Virus record (IMG/VR): IMGVR_UViG_3300031772_000046
Coordinates: 1-55,603 of that record
From: a virus
Direction: 5' to 3' (one strand)
Length of the DNA: 55,603 bases
Part shown: piece by piece, positions 23,051 to 30,321 of the stretch
Position numbering within the stretch: the first letter of the stretch is position 1
Layout: each line of letters starts with the position of its first letter
The notes under the pieces: model-generated
What the model was told of the DNA's origin: nothing
The model's database searches: none
The model's input: the letters and a program-made list of their open reading frames with translations, nothing else
Position numbers and translations under genes: made by a program

Positions 23051-23616
23051 GCGGATACCCCCTCACTTTAGTCACGCTTCAGAAAATGGCGGGTCGTTCC
23101 CGGTGGGAGAGAAACTCGCAAGGGCGGGAACGATAGCACAAATGAGGGCGTGGCGCTGTTGGGCAAAGACACCGTTGTGTTCGCATATTAAAACCCGTGG
23201 GTGGGTGGAACGAAGCCCCCGGCACGCGACCGTACCCGGTCCCTGGGTCGGGGATCGGGGTGTTGGACGATCCCCCATGATCGGCCAGCGTATCATCGAA
23301 GGATTTCATCTGACAGTGCGCACGCGCCAGCCAGTACCGCTGTTGCCCGCCAGGATCACCCAGCACGGCCCTGCAAGGCCCGCTATCGCCCGCCAGCACC
23401 TGCGGCATGGCTGTGTCCGGCGCGTCCAACACCTCCGACCTGCCAATTAGGGCCTGGAAAGTCCCAGGACGTGACAGATAAATAACTCGGCCTGGGCGGG
23501 AGCAAACCCGCGTGGCTATTGAGTTTGAGGGCATTTTAGGGTACGTCCCTTAATGAGTATTATGTAACCTAGGGGGTGAGAATGGTCCTGCTGGACGCGA
23601 CAGACGCGGGGATCGT
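23051..23616. other. Gap with no convincing gene; possible decayed reading frame
   Basis: This 566-nt stretch has no convincing intact gene. On the minus strand a 151-codon frame (23534-23079) reads plausibly in its middle (AGDSGPCRAVLGDPGGQQRY), while a second frame becomes more protein-like towards 23072 (FAQQRHALICAIVPAL), which could be a frameshifted gene. A hairpin GCGGG-AGCAAA-CCCGC lies near 23500. The region may hold leftward promoter signals, but no clear -35/-10 pair was found. Confidence 0.4.
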
Positions 23617-23922
23617 CTATGATCCTGGTCGCGGTCCTCTACTCAATGCACGCGCCGCTTCCTGGGCCATCCTCTCGACGCAGACCGCCGCGCACGTTTC
23701 GCCCTCCGCCGTCGGCGCATCCCCCGCTATAACGGTGCGGCCCCTAGCAACCAGCGCCTCCTCCTCGGCGCTCAGGGGTATCTGTCTCGCGTCGCCCTGC
23801 CATTGCTGCCCCGTGACCGCCCCCTGCAGTAGCCCGCAGTCTCCATCCCTCCATGCCATGCATCTGCCGCCCCAGCACCTGACACCCTGGCCGCGTCCTC
23901 TGATCGGGCACAGACTCCCCAT
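23617..23922 (-). CDS. Small four-Cys protein
   Basis: A 101-residue protein from ATG 23922, seven bases after AGGGGGGA. Cys at 5, 16, 21 and 28 (CPIRGRGQGVRCWGGRC...CGLLQG) matches the plan of the 57-residue protein at 50586 and of a known group of short phage four-Cys proteins that probably bind zinc or Fe-S. The C-terminal part is an Ala/Glu-rich helix. Function unknown. Confidence 0.6.
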   Translation of the reverse strand: MGSLCPIRGRGQGVRCWGGRCMAWRDGDCGLLQGAVTGQQWQGDARQIPLSAEEEALVARGRTVIAGDAPTAEGETCAAVCVERMAQEAARALSRGPRPGS

Positions 23923-24030
23923 ACCTCATTCCCCCCTGTCCTTCCCTGGTCTTCTCGACACGATCCGACATTCCGCGTCCTGCGTGCATTTGCGCGATCA
24001 GATAACCCGGCCCCCACAGGATCGAGGCTA

Positions 24031-24059
24031 TTGACATCCTCATCGGGGTATGATAGGAT
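24031..24059 (+). promoter_or_regulatory. Sigma-70-type promoter of rightward operon
   Basis: TTGACA at 24031-24036, a 17-nt spacer and TAGGAT at 24054-24059 form a near-consensus promoter. It lies about 60 nt before the first rightward gene and drives the 24-31 kb block. It also sits in the divergent gap, where the leftward late block begins. Confidence 0.75.
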
Positions 24060-24119
24060 CATGGCAGACAGAGACGCTGCGGGCGCCACAGGGCGCCGGG
24101 CGACAGGGGGACGGACACA

Positions 24120-24233
24120 ATGACGCACTGCACCATATGCCCGCTGAGTCAGGGATGTATCGACTATACCCCCGGCGCGCCGTGCTTCGCACCCGGCGAG
24201 CTCCTCAACGAGGACGACACCCGCGACAACTGA
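24120..24233 (+). CDS. Tiny Cys-rich protein (37 aa), first gene of rightward operon
   Basis: The frame runs from ATG 24120 to TGA 24231-24233 with AGGGGGA eight bases upstream. CTICPLSQGC and a later Cys (PCF) suggest a small metal-binding peptide; the C-terminus is acidic. It is the first gene after the promoter. Function unknown. Confidence 0.6.
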   Translation: MTHCTICPLSQGCIDYTPGAPCFAPGELLNEDDTRDN

Positions 24234-24271
24234 ACTGAGCGCCATCATCCATCACGAGGAGGATGCAGACC

Positions 24272-24499
24272 ATGAACGACAGCCAAGTGGCCGAACTCAG
24301 GAACATCGTCGAGAAAGAAGTCGCCCGCGCGTCACAGACCGCGGACGCGGCGCACGTCCTGATCCACAAAGCCCCCGACGCACTGTCGCACGACGCCTAC
24401 ATATACAATTGGGGCGTCCAGGTCGGGCAAGAGACACAGGCCATGTTCTTGCTGACGGTCTTGGATCGTATCACGCGCGAAGCGCCGCAGACCGCTTGA
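24272..24499 (+). CDS. Small helical protein
   Basis: A 75-residue protein from ATG 24272, nine bases after GAGGAGG (in-frame ATG 24263 lies inside that spacer). It is mostly helical (LRNIVEKEVARASQTADAA), with a C-terminal LLTVLDRIT. No domain was recognised. It is followed by a hairpin-bearing spacer of about 90 nt. Confidence 0.7.
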   Translation: MNDSQVAELRNIVEKEVARASQTADAAHVLIHKAPDALSHDAYIYNWGVQVGQETQAMFLLTVLDRITREAPQTA

Positions 24500-24591
24500 C
24501 AGCCGAAACCCCCGTCCACGCGGGCGGGGAGTCCGCCGGGAGTGGTCGCCCGGCGCTGATGAGGTAGACCACATACGAGGAGGGGTTGAGC

Positions 24592-24879
24592 ATGGATCGC
24601 GCCACTCTCAGCCAGCACGTGGCACAATGCATCGACCGCGCCAAGCGGGATCGGCGCGCATACGGCGACACCCACGACGGCGCCCAGGCAGGATACCGCG
24701 AGGCAGCCAGTCTGCTGGATACTCCGACCGACGACCTCAGTGCATCCCTGAGCTATCATATCCAGTCCGCCGACCGCGCCTACACCCGGGCGCTGGCCGG
24801 GACCGGCCCCGTCGCCTACTGCTCGGGGCGGCTCATTGCTCTGCAGCACGTACTGGCGCAATTGCCTTTGCCCGCTTGA
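24592..24879 (+). CDS. Small helical protein
   Basis: A 95-residue protein from ATG 24592 behind GAGGAGGGG. Its ends (QCIDRAKRDRRAY; CSGRLIALQHVLAQL) suggest a small helical bundle. Its plan resembles the 55-residue protein at 29953 (a G-YxxCxxxLxxLI type C-terminus). Function unknown. Confidence 0.7.
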   Translation: MDRATLSQHVAQCIDRAKRDRRAYGDTHDGAQAGYREAASLLDTPTDDLSASLSYHIQSADRAYTRALAGTGPVAYCSGRLIALQHVLAQLPLPA

Positions 24880-24925
24880 CAAGCCGGGAACGGCGAATCC
24901 GATGATCCGCCCACGGGCGGGGAGG
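24880..24925 (+). repeat. GATGA plus hairpin intercistronic element
   Basis: CGATGA at 24900-24905 is followed by the 6-bp stem CCGCCC-ac-GGGCGG. It is one of at least six spacers of the rightward operon with CGATGA 12-21 nt after a stop codon and then a GC hairpin before the next Shine-Dalgarno. Confidence 0.55.
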
Positions 24926-24958
24926 ACGCGGGATACCATCATGGAGGAGGGACGCTGG

Positions 24959-25249
24959 ATGACGCAGTACAGGTGGCGGCCCCGGGGGCAAAGGCAGTAC
25001 AGCCGGGCGGAGAGCATCCCTGGAATCGCCACACTCAAGCGCCAGAACGCGATCAAGACCCCGGTCTATCTGGCACTACGCCGGGCCGGTCTAGAGGACA
25101 AGGCCGAGGAGTTCTTGCGCCGTGCCCGTGATCTCATTGCCCTACCGCTGGCAGAGTATCGGCGCGAGGTGACAGCTATGGCGCGAGAGTACTGCGCGGG
25201 CGACATAGACCTGCTGTGCGACGTGGCCGCCGCCATCGACCCGGCCTGA
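24959..25249 (+). CDS. Small protein with repeated domain (paralogue of 29431 gene)
   Basis: A 96-residue protein from ATG 24959, ten bases after GGAGGAGGGA. The last 60 residues (KTPVYLALRRAGLEDKAEEF) match the C-terminal part of the protein at 29431-29637 (IYRVRRALQKAGLADKAAEF) and both end with a Tyr-Cys pair. This is a helical domain of unknown function present twice in the operon. Confidence 0.7.
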   Translation: MTQYRWRPRGQRQYSRAESIPGIATLKRQNAIKTPVYLALRRAGLEDKAEEFLRRARDLIALPLAEYRREVTAMAREYCAGDIDLLCDVAAAIDPA

Positions 25250-25290
25250 CTGAGCATCCCCGCCCTATGGCGGAGAGGAGGTATCGACGA

Positions 25291-25479
25291 ATGGATATTG
25301 TCTGGTCACGGACGTGCCCCGACGGCACCACCCCAAATTACTGTCATATGAGCGACGGACAGCACAACGACAGCTGCCTCGCATGTCGGGGAGTGCGCCT
25401 GCTCGTCCCCGGTGAATGGGAGGTCAACTGTGACGGGCGCTGGGTGCCCGCCACGCTCCGCCCCAGCGATCAGCCCTGA
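25291..25479 (+). CDS. Small Cys-containing protein (62 aa)
   Basis: A 62-residue protein from ATG 25291 with GAGGAGG upstream. Cys at about 9, 18, 29, 32 and 46 (CLACRGVRL) may form a zinc ribbon. Its stop lies directly before one of the conserved CGATGA elements. Function unknown. Confidence 0.65.
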   Translation: MDIVWSRTCPDGTTPNYCHMSDGQHNDSCLACRGVRLLVPGEWEVNCDGRWVPATLRPSDQP

Positions 25480-25520
25480 CGTTCCCGCGCCGATGATGCG
25501 ACGGCGGAGGCGCACAACAG
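25477..25520 (+). repeat. GATGA plus hairpin intercistronic element
   Basis: The stop and following bases read TGACGTTCCCGCGCCGATGA, then a short TGCG...CGCA stem. The 20 bases are nearly identical to those after the next gene (25689). Confidence 0.6.
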
Positions 25521-25538
25521 ACTGAGGGGGTGTCGGCG

Positions 25539-25691
25539 ATGAGCGACCAGCAATGCGAGTCCTGCGATCACTTCCGCAGCGGCGGCGACATGGACGATCC
25601 CTGGATCGCGTGCGCGCGACTGGTGCCGGAGGCCGACTGGCCCGATCCTGATAACCCCGGCGCCACCTGCGCGTCGTGGGCGGCCCGTTGA
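25539..25691 (+). CDS. Small Cys-containing protein (50 aa)
   Basis: The frame runs from ATG 25539 to TGA 25689-25691, with GAGGGGG upstream. CESCDHF near the start and two later Cys (IAC, TCASW) give a four-Cys set. It has an acidic centre (EADWPDPDN). Function unknown. Confidence 0.6.
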   Translation: MSDQQCESCDHFRSGGDMDDPWIACARLVPEADWPDPDNPGATCASWAAR

Positions 25692-25807
25692 CGTTCCCGC
25701 GCCCGATGACCCCCGTGGTGAGGGCGCACGAAGCCAGCGGCTAACTGGCGCGCGAAGTCCTGGCGCCGCCCCACACGGGGCTGCTGGAGGCGGAGGAGGT
25801 AACTGAG
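25689..25807 (+). repeat. GATGA element and 50-nt repeat copy A
   Basis: TGACGTTCCCGCGCCCGATGA repeats the previous spacer. The second half (25751-25800), starting CGCGAAGTCCTGGC, is a copy of the spacer at 28861-28910. No gene is present in the 116-nt gap. Confidence 0.6.
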
Positions 25808-26146
25808 ATGTACATCCCGCCCGGTCGGCCACCCTCCCCACGAGTCCTCGCCATGATCGACCGTGAGGTGAGGGATCGCATCAATACGCAACTGCGCGAG
25901 GAGTACGGCATAGACCCTGAGCGCGAGGTACTGATCCTGGCCGTTAAAATGTGTGACGGCAGTATCGAGTGGCGCGCGGAGGGCGCGACCTACCCCTGGC
26001 GGGCTGAGTTGACGCGCGCCGGGTTCAGGTGGGACCGCAAGCGCGGCTTCTGGACCAATTGGCCGCAGGGCTGCTATTCGTTTTCGCGCCGCCCCGCCCT
26101 TGAGGCCCTGGCCAATGTCCCGCATGTGGTAAAGGAGGCGTCCTAG
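25808..26146 (+). CDS. Hypothetical protein (112 aa)
   Basis: A 112-residue protein from ATG 25808 behind GGAGGAGGT. An N-terminal helix (VRDRINTQLREEYGI) is followed by a strand-rich, aromatic part with FRWDRKRGFWTNWPQG. The Trp/Arg-rich segment could touch nucleic acid, which is speculation. No family was recognised. Confidence 0.7.
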   Translation: MYIPPGRPPSPRVLAMIDREVRDRINTQLREEYGIDPEREVLILAVKMCDGSIEWRAEGATYPWRAELTRAGFRWDRKRGFWTNWPQGCYSFSRRPALEALANVPHVVKEAS

Positions 26147-26359
26147 ATGGCCATCCAATGTTTCATGTGCCCTCTCAATGATGGGTACTACCTCCGGCGG
26201 GACGACACGATCCGGCGCATCTGCAACGCAAGGTGGCCCGGCGGATGGAGCGGGGCGCGCATACGGAAAATCACAGACGATCCCGGCATGGTCTGCCCCT
26301 GGGGCGACCATCCTCCTGTGGCGCAGGAGCCTCAGGGCCTCGCAGCGAAGGGGTGGTGA
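26147..26359 (+). CDS. Small Cys-containing protein (70 aa)
   Basis: ATG 26147 follows directly after the previous TAG; AAGGAGG lies inside the end of the previous gene. CFMC at 5-8 and single Cys near 26 and 50 suggest a four-Cys metal site. It is basic in the middle. Function unknown. Confidence 0.65.
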   Translation: MAIQCFMCPLNDGYYLRRDDTIRRICNARWPGGWSGARIRKITDDPGMVCPWGDHPPVAQEPQGLAAKGW

Positions 26360-26361
26360 CA

Positions 26362-26442
26362 ATGCAATGGACGTTCTGCGGCGACCCCGATCCGCGCGAG
26401 GTGGAGATGTGGTTGGACGCCCTGACCGGAGCGATAGACTAG
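26362..26442 (+). CDS. Tiny protein (26 aa)
   Basis: ATG 26362 follows AAGGGGTGG at good spacing and ends at TAG 26440-26442. The peptide (CGDPDPREVEMWLDALTGAI) is acidic and helical. It is accepted as a gene because it fills a tight slot with its own Shine-Dalgarno, but with low certainty. Confidence 0.4.
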   Translation: MQWTFCGDPDPREVEMWLDALTGAID

Positions 26443-26471
26443 CCCCCACGGGGGGCAGGGAGGTGCCTGGA

Positions 26472-26945
26472 GTGGAGGAGCAGGATAAGCAGGCCCGCGT
26501 GTTAGCCCGGGAGGCCGCCGCCGCGATCAATCTCAAGACGCGGGCGGCCGAGTCGATCACCGGCGAGGAGACGTACTACGTCCTGAGGGACGACGCGCCC
26601 GCGTGGGTGCGTGAGCTGGTCCGCGAGGCCAACGCCGAGGGCGACGATTACCGCTACGAGTACATCTACGACGCTCTGGAAGCCCTGGCCGATGCAACCG
26701 ACGACCCCGATCTGGACGACTTGAGCTGGTACATTGGGCCGGACGCATACCACGGCCGGCTACTGCGCTGGCTGGGCAGCGACCCCGCCCGCATCCAGTA
26801 CGTCGATGATGCGATCAAGGAGGGCCGCGGCGACAGCGTCATGGACGACATCGGCGCCGGGCAGGTGGCCGAGAAGCGGGGGGTCTTTGATAGCGTCCTT
26901 CAGTCTCTTCGCGCCCGCGCCAAGTCTGAGCCCAAGAACGAGTAA
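26472..26945 (+). CDS. Acidic hypothetical protein (157 aa)
   Basis: GTG 26472, eight bases after GGGAGG, opens a 157-residue, strongly acidic helical protein (EANAEGDDYRYEYIYDALEAL). The longer frame from 26178 only shadows earlier genes. The low pI recalls DNA-mimic or anti-defence proteins, but no family was recognised. A GCCCCC hairpin precedes and follows it. Confidence 0.7.
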   Translation: MEEQDKQARVLAREAAAAINLKTRAAESITGEETYYVLRDDAPAWVRELVREANAEGDDYRYEYIYDALEALADATDDPDLDDLSWYIGPDAYHGRLLRWLGSDPARIQYVDDAIKEGRGDSVMDDIGAGQVAEKRGVFDSVLQSLRARAKSEPKNE

Positions 26946-26974
26946 GCCCCCACAGGGGGCGGGAGGTGTCTGCT

Positions 26975-27184
26975 GTGAACAAGAGCGAGGCCGAGAACCT
27001 GAGCGCGCGCATCGTCGAGGAGGATCCCCGGTGCCACGTTGACGGTCTGCGGTCAGAGAGTGGCGGCTACAGCATCGATGTCGTTGACACTCGCACCGGC
27101 TACCAGTTCGTGGTCGCCGACCCCGCAGATTGGGATGAGCGCGTTGCAGAAGCCCGGCGGTACGACCAGATCCTCAACGGTTGA
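26975..27184 (+). CDS. Small hypothetical protein (69 aa)
   Basis: GTG 26975 follows GGGAGG by 8 nt (GTG 26966 in frame lies too close). The protein has a helix-strand pattern, SGGYSIDVVDTRTGYQFVVA, and a Tyr/Asp-rich end. No family was recognised. Confidence 0.65.
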   Translation: MNKSEAENLSARIVEEDPRCHVDGLRSESGGYSIDVVDTRTGYQFVVADPADWDERVAEARRYDQILNG

Positions 27185-27228
27185 GGCGTGCAGTAACCGT
27201 CCCAAATCTGCATCGGGAGGTGTCGAGG

Positions 27229-27756
27229 ATGGCCTACGCGACCCTCGGCCTATGCCCAGCGCCCGACGGCCCGAGCCGACCATGCGTCAAGATCCACGAC
27301 TGGCAGGGGCTGCGCCACGAGTTCGCCTCTGCCGGGTGGCGGATCGACGGCGGCGACTGTTTCAAGGCGACGAAGGACCGTTACGATTTCGCCGGTCTCG
27401 CGGGCATCATGCGCGAGGCGCACGCCCTGGGCGCCAGGTGGGTGCTCTACCCCGAGGCGACCAAATGGAGACAGCTGATCAGCCAGAACCTCGGCTGGTG
27501 CGGGACCGACAAGCCGTCCGCCCTCGAGGCTGGGGCCATGGAGCGCGCTGCCGTGCAGTACGCCCTGATCTACGCGCTGGGCGTCAAGGTCGATTTTGAG
27601 CACGAGGTACTCGCCGCGTTCGCGGGTTTGCAACTCAGCGTCCTGCCCGACCCGGCCCACGGGGCGAACGACCCCGATCAGGAGCCGGCGGGCCCGATGG
27701 TCGTGACGATCAGGCCGGACATCCTGACGGGGCCGGCGCCGGAGCCCCAGCCTTAG
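27229..27756 (+). CDS. Hypothetical protein (175 aa)
   Basis: A 175-residue protein from ATG 27229 behind CGGGAGGT. It has a Cys near 9 and another near 19, a helical centre and a Pro-rich, acidic C-terminus (PDPAHGANDPDQEP). No domain was recognised. It is followed by the GATGA and GGGGACTGCGGC spacer elements. Confidence 0.7.
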   Translation: MAYATLGLCPAPDGPSRPCVKIHDWQGLRHEFASAGWRIDGGDCFKATKDRYDFAGLAGIMREAHALGARWVLYPEATKWRQLISQNLGWCGTDKPSALEAGAMERAAVQYALIYALGVKVDFEHEVLAAFAGLQLSVLPDPAHGANDPDQEPAGPMVVTIRPDILTGPAPEPQP

Positions 27757-27862
27757 ACCGTGCCGTTCCGCCGATGATCCGGCGCGCCAGACCCCGCGCC
27801 GGGGAGGCCAACTAGGGGACTGCGGCTACCTCAAAATCAGCGCCGCAGAGGGAGTGCTGAAC
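27757..27862 (+). repeat. GATGA element plus GGGGACTGCGGC hairpin
   Basis: CGATGA at 27772, a CCGGCGC...GCGCCGG stem, then AGGGGACTGCGGC (27814-27826) pairing with GCCGCAGAGGGAG (27842-27854). The last part matches the spacer at 28193-28290, with base changes that keep the stem. Confidence 0.6.
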
Positions 27863-28192
27863 ATGACCCAGTACGGCGTCGATGACCGCAGCAACGGTGT
27901 CCCGGAGTCCGAGTGCCTGTTCGTCGTGATGGACGCGGGCGAGGAGTGCATCGATGTGTTCCCCACGCGCGCGGAGGCCATCGCGTGCATCGAGAAGGAC
28001 CGCGCAAAGGACCACCCGTACATCGCGGACCCGATCCTGCTTGTGGTGCCCCGCTGGGGACGCACCATCGACCGCGACGCTCTGACCGACGACGACGGCC
28101 GGTACACTGCCGTCCTCTGGCCCGACGGCAAGGCGTCTGAGGTGTGGGCCGACGATGAGCACGACGCCGCCGAGCACGGCTTCAGGGCCTGA
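27863..28192 (+). CDS. Hypothetical protein (109 aa)
   Basis: ATG 27863 follows GAGGGAG by 8 nt; in-frame GTG 27854 is less likely. The acidic protein reads CLFVVMDAGEECIDVFPTRA, then LLVVPRWGRTIDRD, and has an acidic C-terminus. It resembles small phage proteins of unknown role. Function unknown. Confidence 0.7.
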   Translation: MTQYGVDDRSNGVPESECLFVVMDAGEECIDVFPTRAEAIACIEKDRAKDHPYIADPILLVVPRWGRTIDRDALTDDDGRYTAVLWPDGKASEVWADDEHDAAEHGFRA

Positions 28193-28290
28193 CCCGTCCC
28201 GCCCGATGACCCCGCCTCCCCCAGCGGGCGAGGGCTAAGAGGGGACTGCGGCGGCTCAACTATACTGCCGCCGACAGGGAGGACGAGAAG
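28193..28290 (+). repeat. GATGA element plus GGGGACTGCGGC hairpin
   Basis: CGATGA at 28204, a CCCGC...GCGGG stem, then AGGGGACTGCGGCGGC and GCCGCCGACAGGGAGG (28240-28282), a 7-bp perfect stem. The same layout as the spacer before the 27863 gene. Confidence 0.6.
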
Positions 28291-28803
28291 ATGGCGCCCG
28301 ATGACATTGACCGGCTCTGGCGTCTCATTGATAACTGCCGCATCGACGCCGAGAACGAGGTTGGCGATGACTGCCTTGTGAGGGATTTTGACTGGCACAA
28401 CACGTTTCTGGCTACGGCGGCGGCGCTGGCCGATCATTATCTCGCCGGGGCCGACTGGTGCCGCCACGCGCAACTGATCACACGCGCGTGGGGCGCGCTC
28501 GGTAACGCCTACGCCGTGTCCCGGGATACGCCCGTCGAAACGGGCATGTGGTGGGATGCGGGCGAGGACGGGCATGAGTTCCCCGTTGTGATCACGGAGA
28601 CTGTGTTCAAACACTTCTATGTCTCTGATTTTCTGCCTACTCGGCCACGCGCGGAGACGTTCGGCGGATGGCTGCTGGCACTTCAAGGTGTCCTGGGTGT
28701 GTCAGCTATGCCGCTAGACTTCGAGGAAGGCTGGCGCCGTTCCATGATGTCTGTGCTCGCGCCGCTCCTGTGTGAATTGCGCGACGCAGGGAGGGTGGAC
28801 TAA
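28291..28803 (+). CDS. Hypothetical protein (170 aa)
   Basis: A 170-residue protein from ATG 28291 behind AGGGAGG. It is helical with conserved-looking Trp and Cys (ADWCRHAQLITRAWGAL) and ends RDAGRVD. No family was recognised. It is the largest gene before the Cys-rich 111-residue gene. Confidence 0.7.
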   Translation: MAPDDIDRLWRLIDNCRIDAENEVGDDCLVRDFDWHNTFLATAAALADHYLAGADWCRHAQLITRAWGALGNAYAVSRDTPVETGMWWDAGEDGHEFPVVITETVFKHFYVSDFLPTRPRAETFGGWLLALQGVLGVSAMPLDFEEGWRRSMMSVLAPLLCELRDAGRVD

Positions 28804-28860
28804 TGTTCCTGGGCCCTCCCTTCCTCACGGCGGGGAGGCCACAAACCGCCAGTCACGGGG

Positions 28861-28910
28861 CGCGAAGTCCTGGCCCCGGCCTTACGAGGTCTGGCGGAGG
28901 CGGAGAGGAG
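28861..28910 (+). repeat. 50-nt repeat copy B
   Basis: A near copy of 25751-25800, starting CGCGAAGTCCTGGC and ending GGAGGCGGAG. Both copies sit directly before the Shine-Dalgarno of the next gene. Confidence 0.6.
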
Positions 28911-28919
28911 ATGAATGCG

Positions 28920-29255
28920 ATGTCGCCTGATGTCACAGACGCAGAACACCGGCGCCAACAGCGGCGCGATCAAGAGGGCCGATACACGCCGTATTCCGCC
29001 ACCGTCCCACGCGCTCTCCTGGAGGCGGCGATTGACGGGTGGCTACATACTGGTGGCTTGGCCGCGCCCCACAGTCACTGCCCAATAGCGCGGTGCGGAT
29101 TCGAGCCGCGCCCACCCTGTCCTTGCGCCGACTGCGGCGCGGAGCAGGCCAACTGCGACGACAACCCGTGCAGCTTCGGGGACTACTGCAACCGAGAGCG
29201 GGCGCGCGAGTGTGCGGTTGCCGCATTGGTCCAACGGTGCGGAGAGGGGGACTGA
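28920..29255 (+). CDS. Cys-rich protein (111 aa)
   Basis: Start ATG 28920 is spaced best from AGAGGAG; upstream codons read as shadow. The second half has about ten Cys (CPIARCGFEPRPPCPCADCG, then CDDNPC, CNRE), implying two or more metal sites. Function unknown. Confidence 0.65.
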   Translation: MSPDVTDAEHRRQQRRDQEGRYTPYSATVPRALLEAAIDGWLHTGGLAAPHSHCPIARCGFEPRPPCPCADCGAEQANCDDNPCSFGDYCNRERARECAVAALVQRCGEGD

Positions 29256-29260
29256 GCATC

Positions 29261-29428
29261 ATGCCCGCTGTCACGCGCTACCTCGACTGCACAGTCACGC
29301 TGTACGACAATCGCCAGATCAGCGTCAATGCGGACAGCATCGTGTTTTTTGCAGAGGTGGATGAGCACACAATGGAGGGGCTGCTCCGCCATCTCCCCGA
29401 CAACGCGGCCCCGAGAGAAGAGGTGTGA
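29261..29428 (+). CDS. Small hypothetical protein (55 aa)
   Basis: ATG 29261 follows GAGGGGGA by about 9 nt and runs to TGA 29428. Beta-rich N-terminus (CTVTLYDNRQISVNADSIVF) then acidic helix (EVDEHTMEGLLRHL). No domain was recognised. Confidence 0.65.
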   Translation: MPAVTRYLDCTVTLYDNRQISVNADSIVFFAEVDEHTMEGLLRHLPDNAAPREEV

Positions 29429-29430
29429 CC

Positions 29431-29637
29431 GTGGATACAGCCACAAAGCCTGTTGTGCGCCTTGACGGTGCGCCCCGCAACGCCGTCGCCATCATATACC
29501 GTGTGCGCCGTGCGTTGCAGAAGGCGGGACTGGCAGACAAGGCCGCCGAGTTCGAGGCGGAGGGCAAGGAGCACATCGACGATGACGATCTGGATGAGGT
29601 TCTGGGTCTTGCCTTCGACTACTGTGAGGTGGAGTAA
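29431..29637 (+). CDS. Small protein, paralogue of the 24959 gene
   Basis: GTG 29431 follows AGAAGAGG. The core RRALQKAGLADKAAEFEAEG and the end FDYCEVE match the last 60 residues of the protein at 24959-25249. An acidic stretch (HIDDDDLDEVL) lies between. Function unknown. Confidence 0.65.
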   Translation: MDTATKPVVRLDGAPRNAVAIIYRVRRALQKAGLADKAAEFEAEGKEHIDDDDLDEVLGLAFDYCEVE

Positions 29638-29707
29638 GCCCAACCCGCGCCGTGACCGATGATGCCCGCTGAGCGGAGGTCGCGGCGCAAATGAAGGAGG
29701 TGCGGTG
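29638..29707 (+). repeat. GATGA plus hairpin intercistronic element
   Basis: CGATGA at 29657-29662, then CCCGCT...AGCGG. No gene in the 70-nt gap. It follows the pattern of the other spacers. Confidence 0.5.
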
Positions 29708-29956
29708 ATGAGCAGGACCATCAAGGGCTACGCCGAGTTTGAGACGGATCACGAGGATTGGGATTTCGTGGTCGCGCCCGAGAACAAGGGCGATTGCCCG
29801 GCCCACGACAAGTACGGTCTTGAGGTGGGTCACGGCACGTGTGTTCGACACTACCAGACCTGCCCCCACTACGGCGGTGGTCTGATTCAACACGACCGCG
29901 ACATGGACTTCGGCGAGGTCGCCATTACGTGCAAGCACGGGGAGGCTACCCCATGA
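29708..29956 (+). CDS. Small Cys/His-containing protein (82 aa)
   Basis: ATG 29708 follows AAGGAGG by 7 nt. Cys near 30, 45, 52 and 75 with several His (HYQTCPHYGG, CKHG) could bind zinc. The end overlaps the next start as ATGA. Function unknown. Confidence 0.65.
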   Translation: MSRTIKGYAEFETDHEDWDFVVAPENKGDCPAHDKYGLEVGHGTCVRHYQTCPHYGGGLIQHDRDMDFGEVAITCKHGEATP

Positions 29957-30120
29957 CCCGCGATGAGCTGGTGGTCGAGTTGGAGAAGCTGGCCGCAACG
30001 TGGGCGCCTAGGGCCGACCCCGGCAACGACTACTCCTCCTACGGAGAGGGCGTCGCCCACGGGTACAACCGCTGCCTAGGTAATCTGGAAACGCTGATCG
30101 CCAAGGCGAAGGAGGCGTGA
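29953..30120 (+). CDS. Small helical protein (55 aa)
   Basis: ATG 29953 overlaps the previous stop (ATGA). The protein opens MTRDELVVELEKLAATW and ends HGYNRCLGNLETLIAKAKEA, a two-helix plan common in small phage proteins. Function unknown. Confidence 0.65.
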   Translation: MTRDELVVELEKLAATWAPRADPGNDYSSYGEGVAHGYNRCLGNLETLIAKAKEA

Positions 30121-30123
30121 ACG

Positions 30124-30318
30124 ATGCCCAGATTCCGCCTGACGGTCACCGGCGAGGTCACTACCCGTAAGCGCGACTACCTCGACGGCGCCACGCCCGA
30201 GGACATGTTGAACGTCGAGCTCCAGCAGTTGCGCGACGACCCGGCGGCGTATCTCGACTACTTCGGCGACACCCTCAAAATCGAGGGGGTTATCCTGGAA
30301 TCCAGCGAGGAGGCGTGA
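30124..30318 (+). CDS. Small hypothetical protein (64 aa)
   Basis: ATG 30124 follows AAGGAGG in the end of the previous gene. The pattern RFRLTVTGEVTTRKRDYLDG then an acidic helix suggests a small alpha/beta fold. Function unknown. Confidence 0.65.
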   Translation: MPRFRLTVTGEVTTRKRDYLDGATPEDMLNVELQQLRDDPAAYLDYFGDTLKIEGVILESSEEA

Positions 30319-30321
30319 GCC

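Noticed and set aside
24061-24122. Leader peptide of 20 codons before the first rightward gene
   Set aside because: Its ATG lies at or before the expected transcription start of the promoter at 24031-24059.
25568-26560. 330-codon minus-strand frame
   Set aside because: It lies opposite four well-spaced rightward genes and reads as low-complexity Ala/Arg/Pro.
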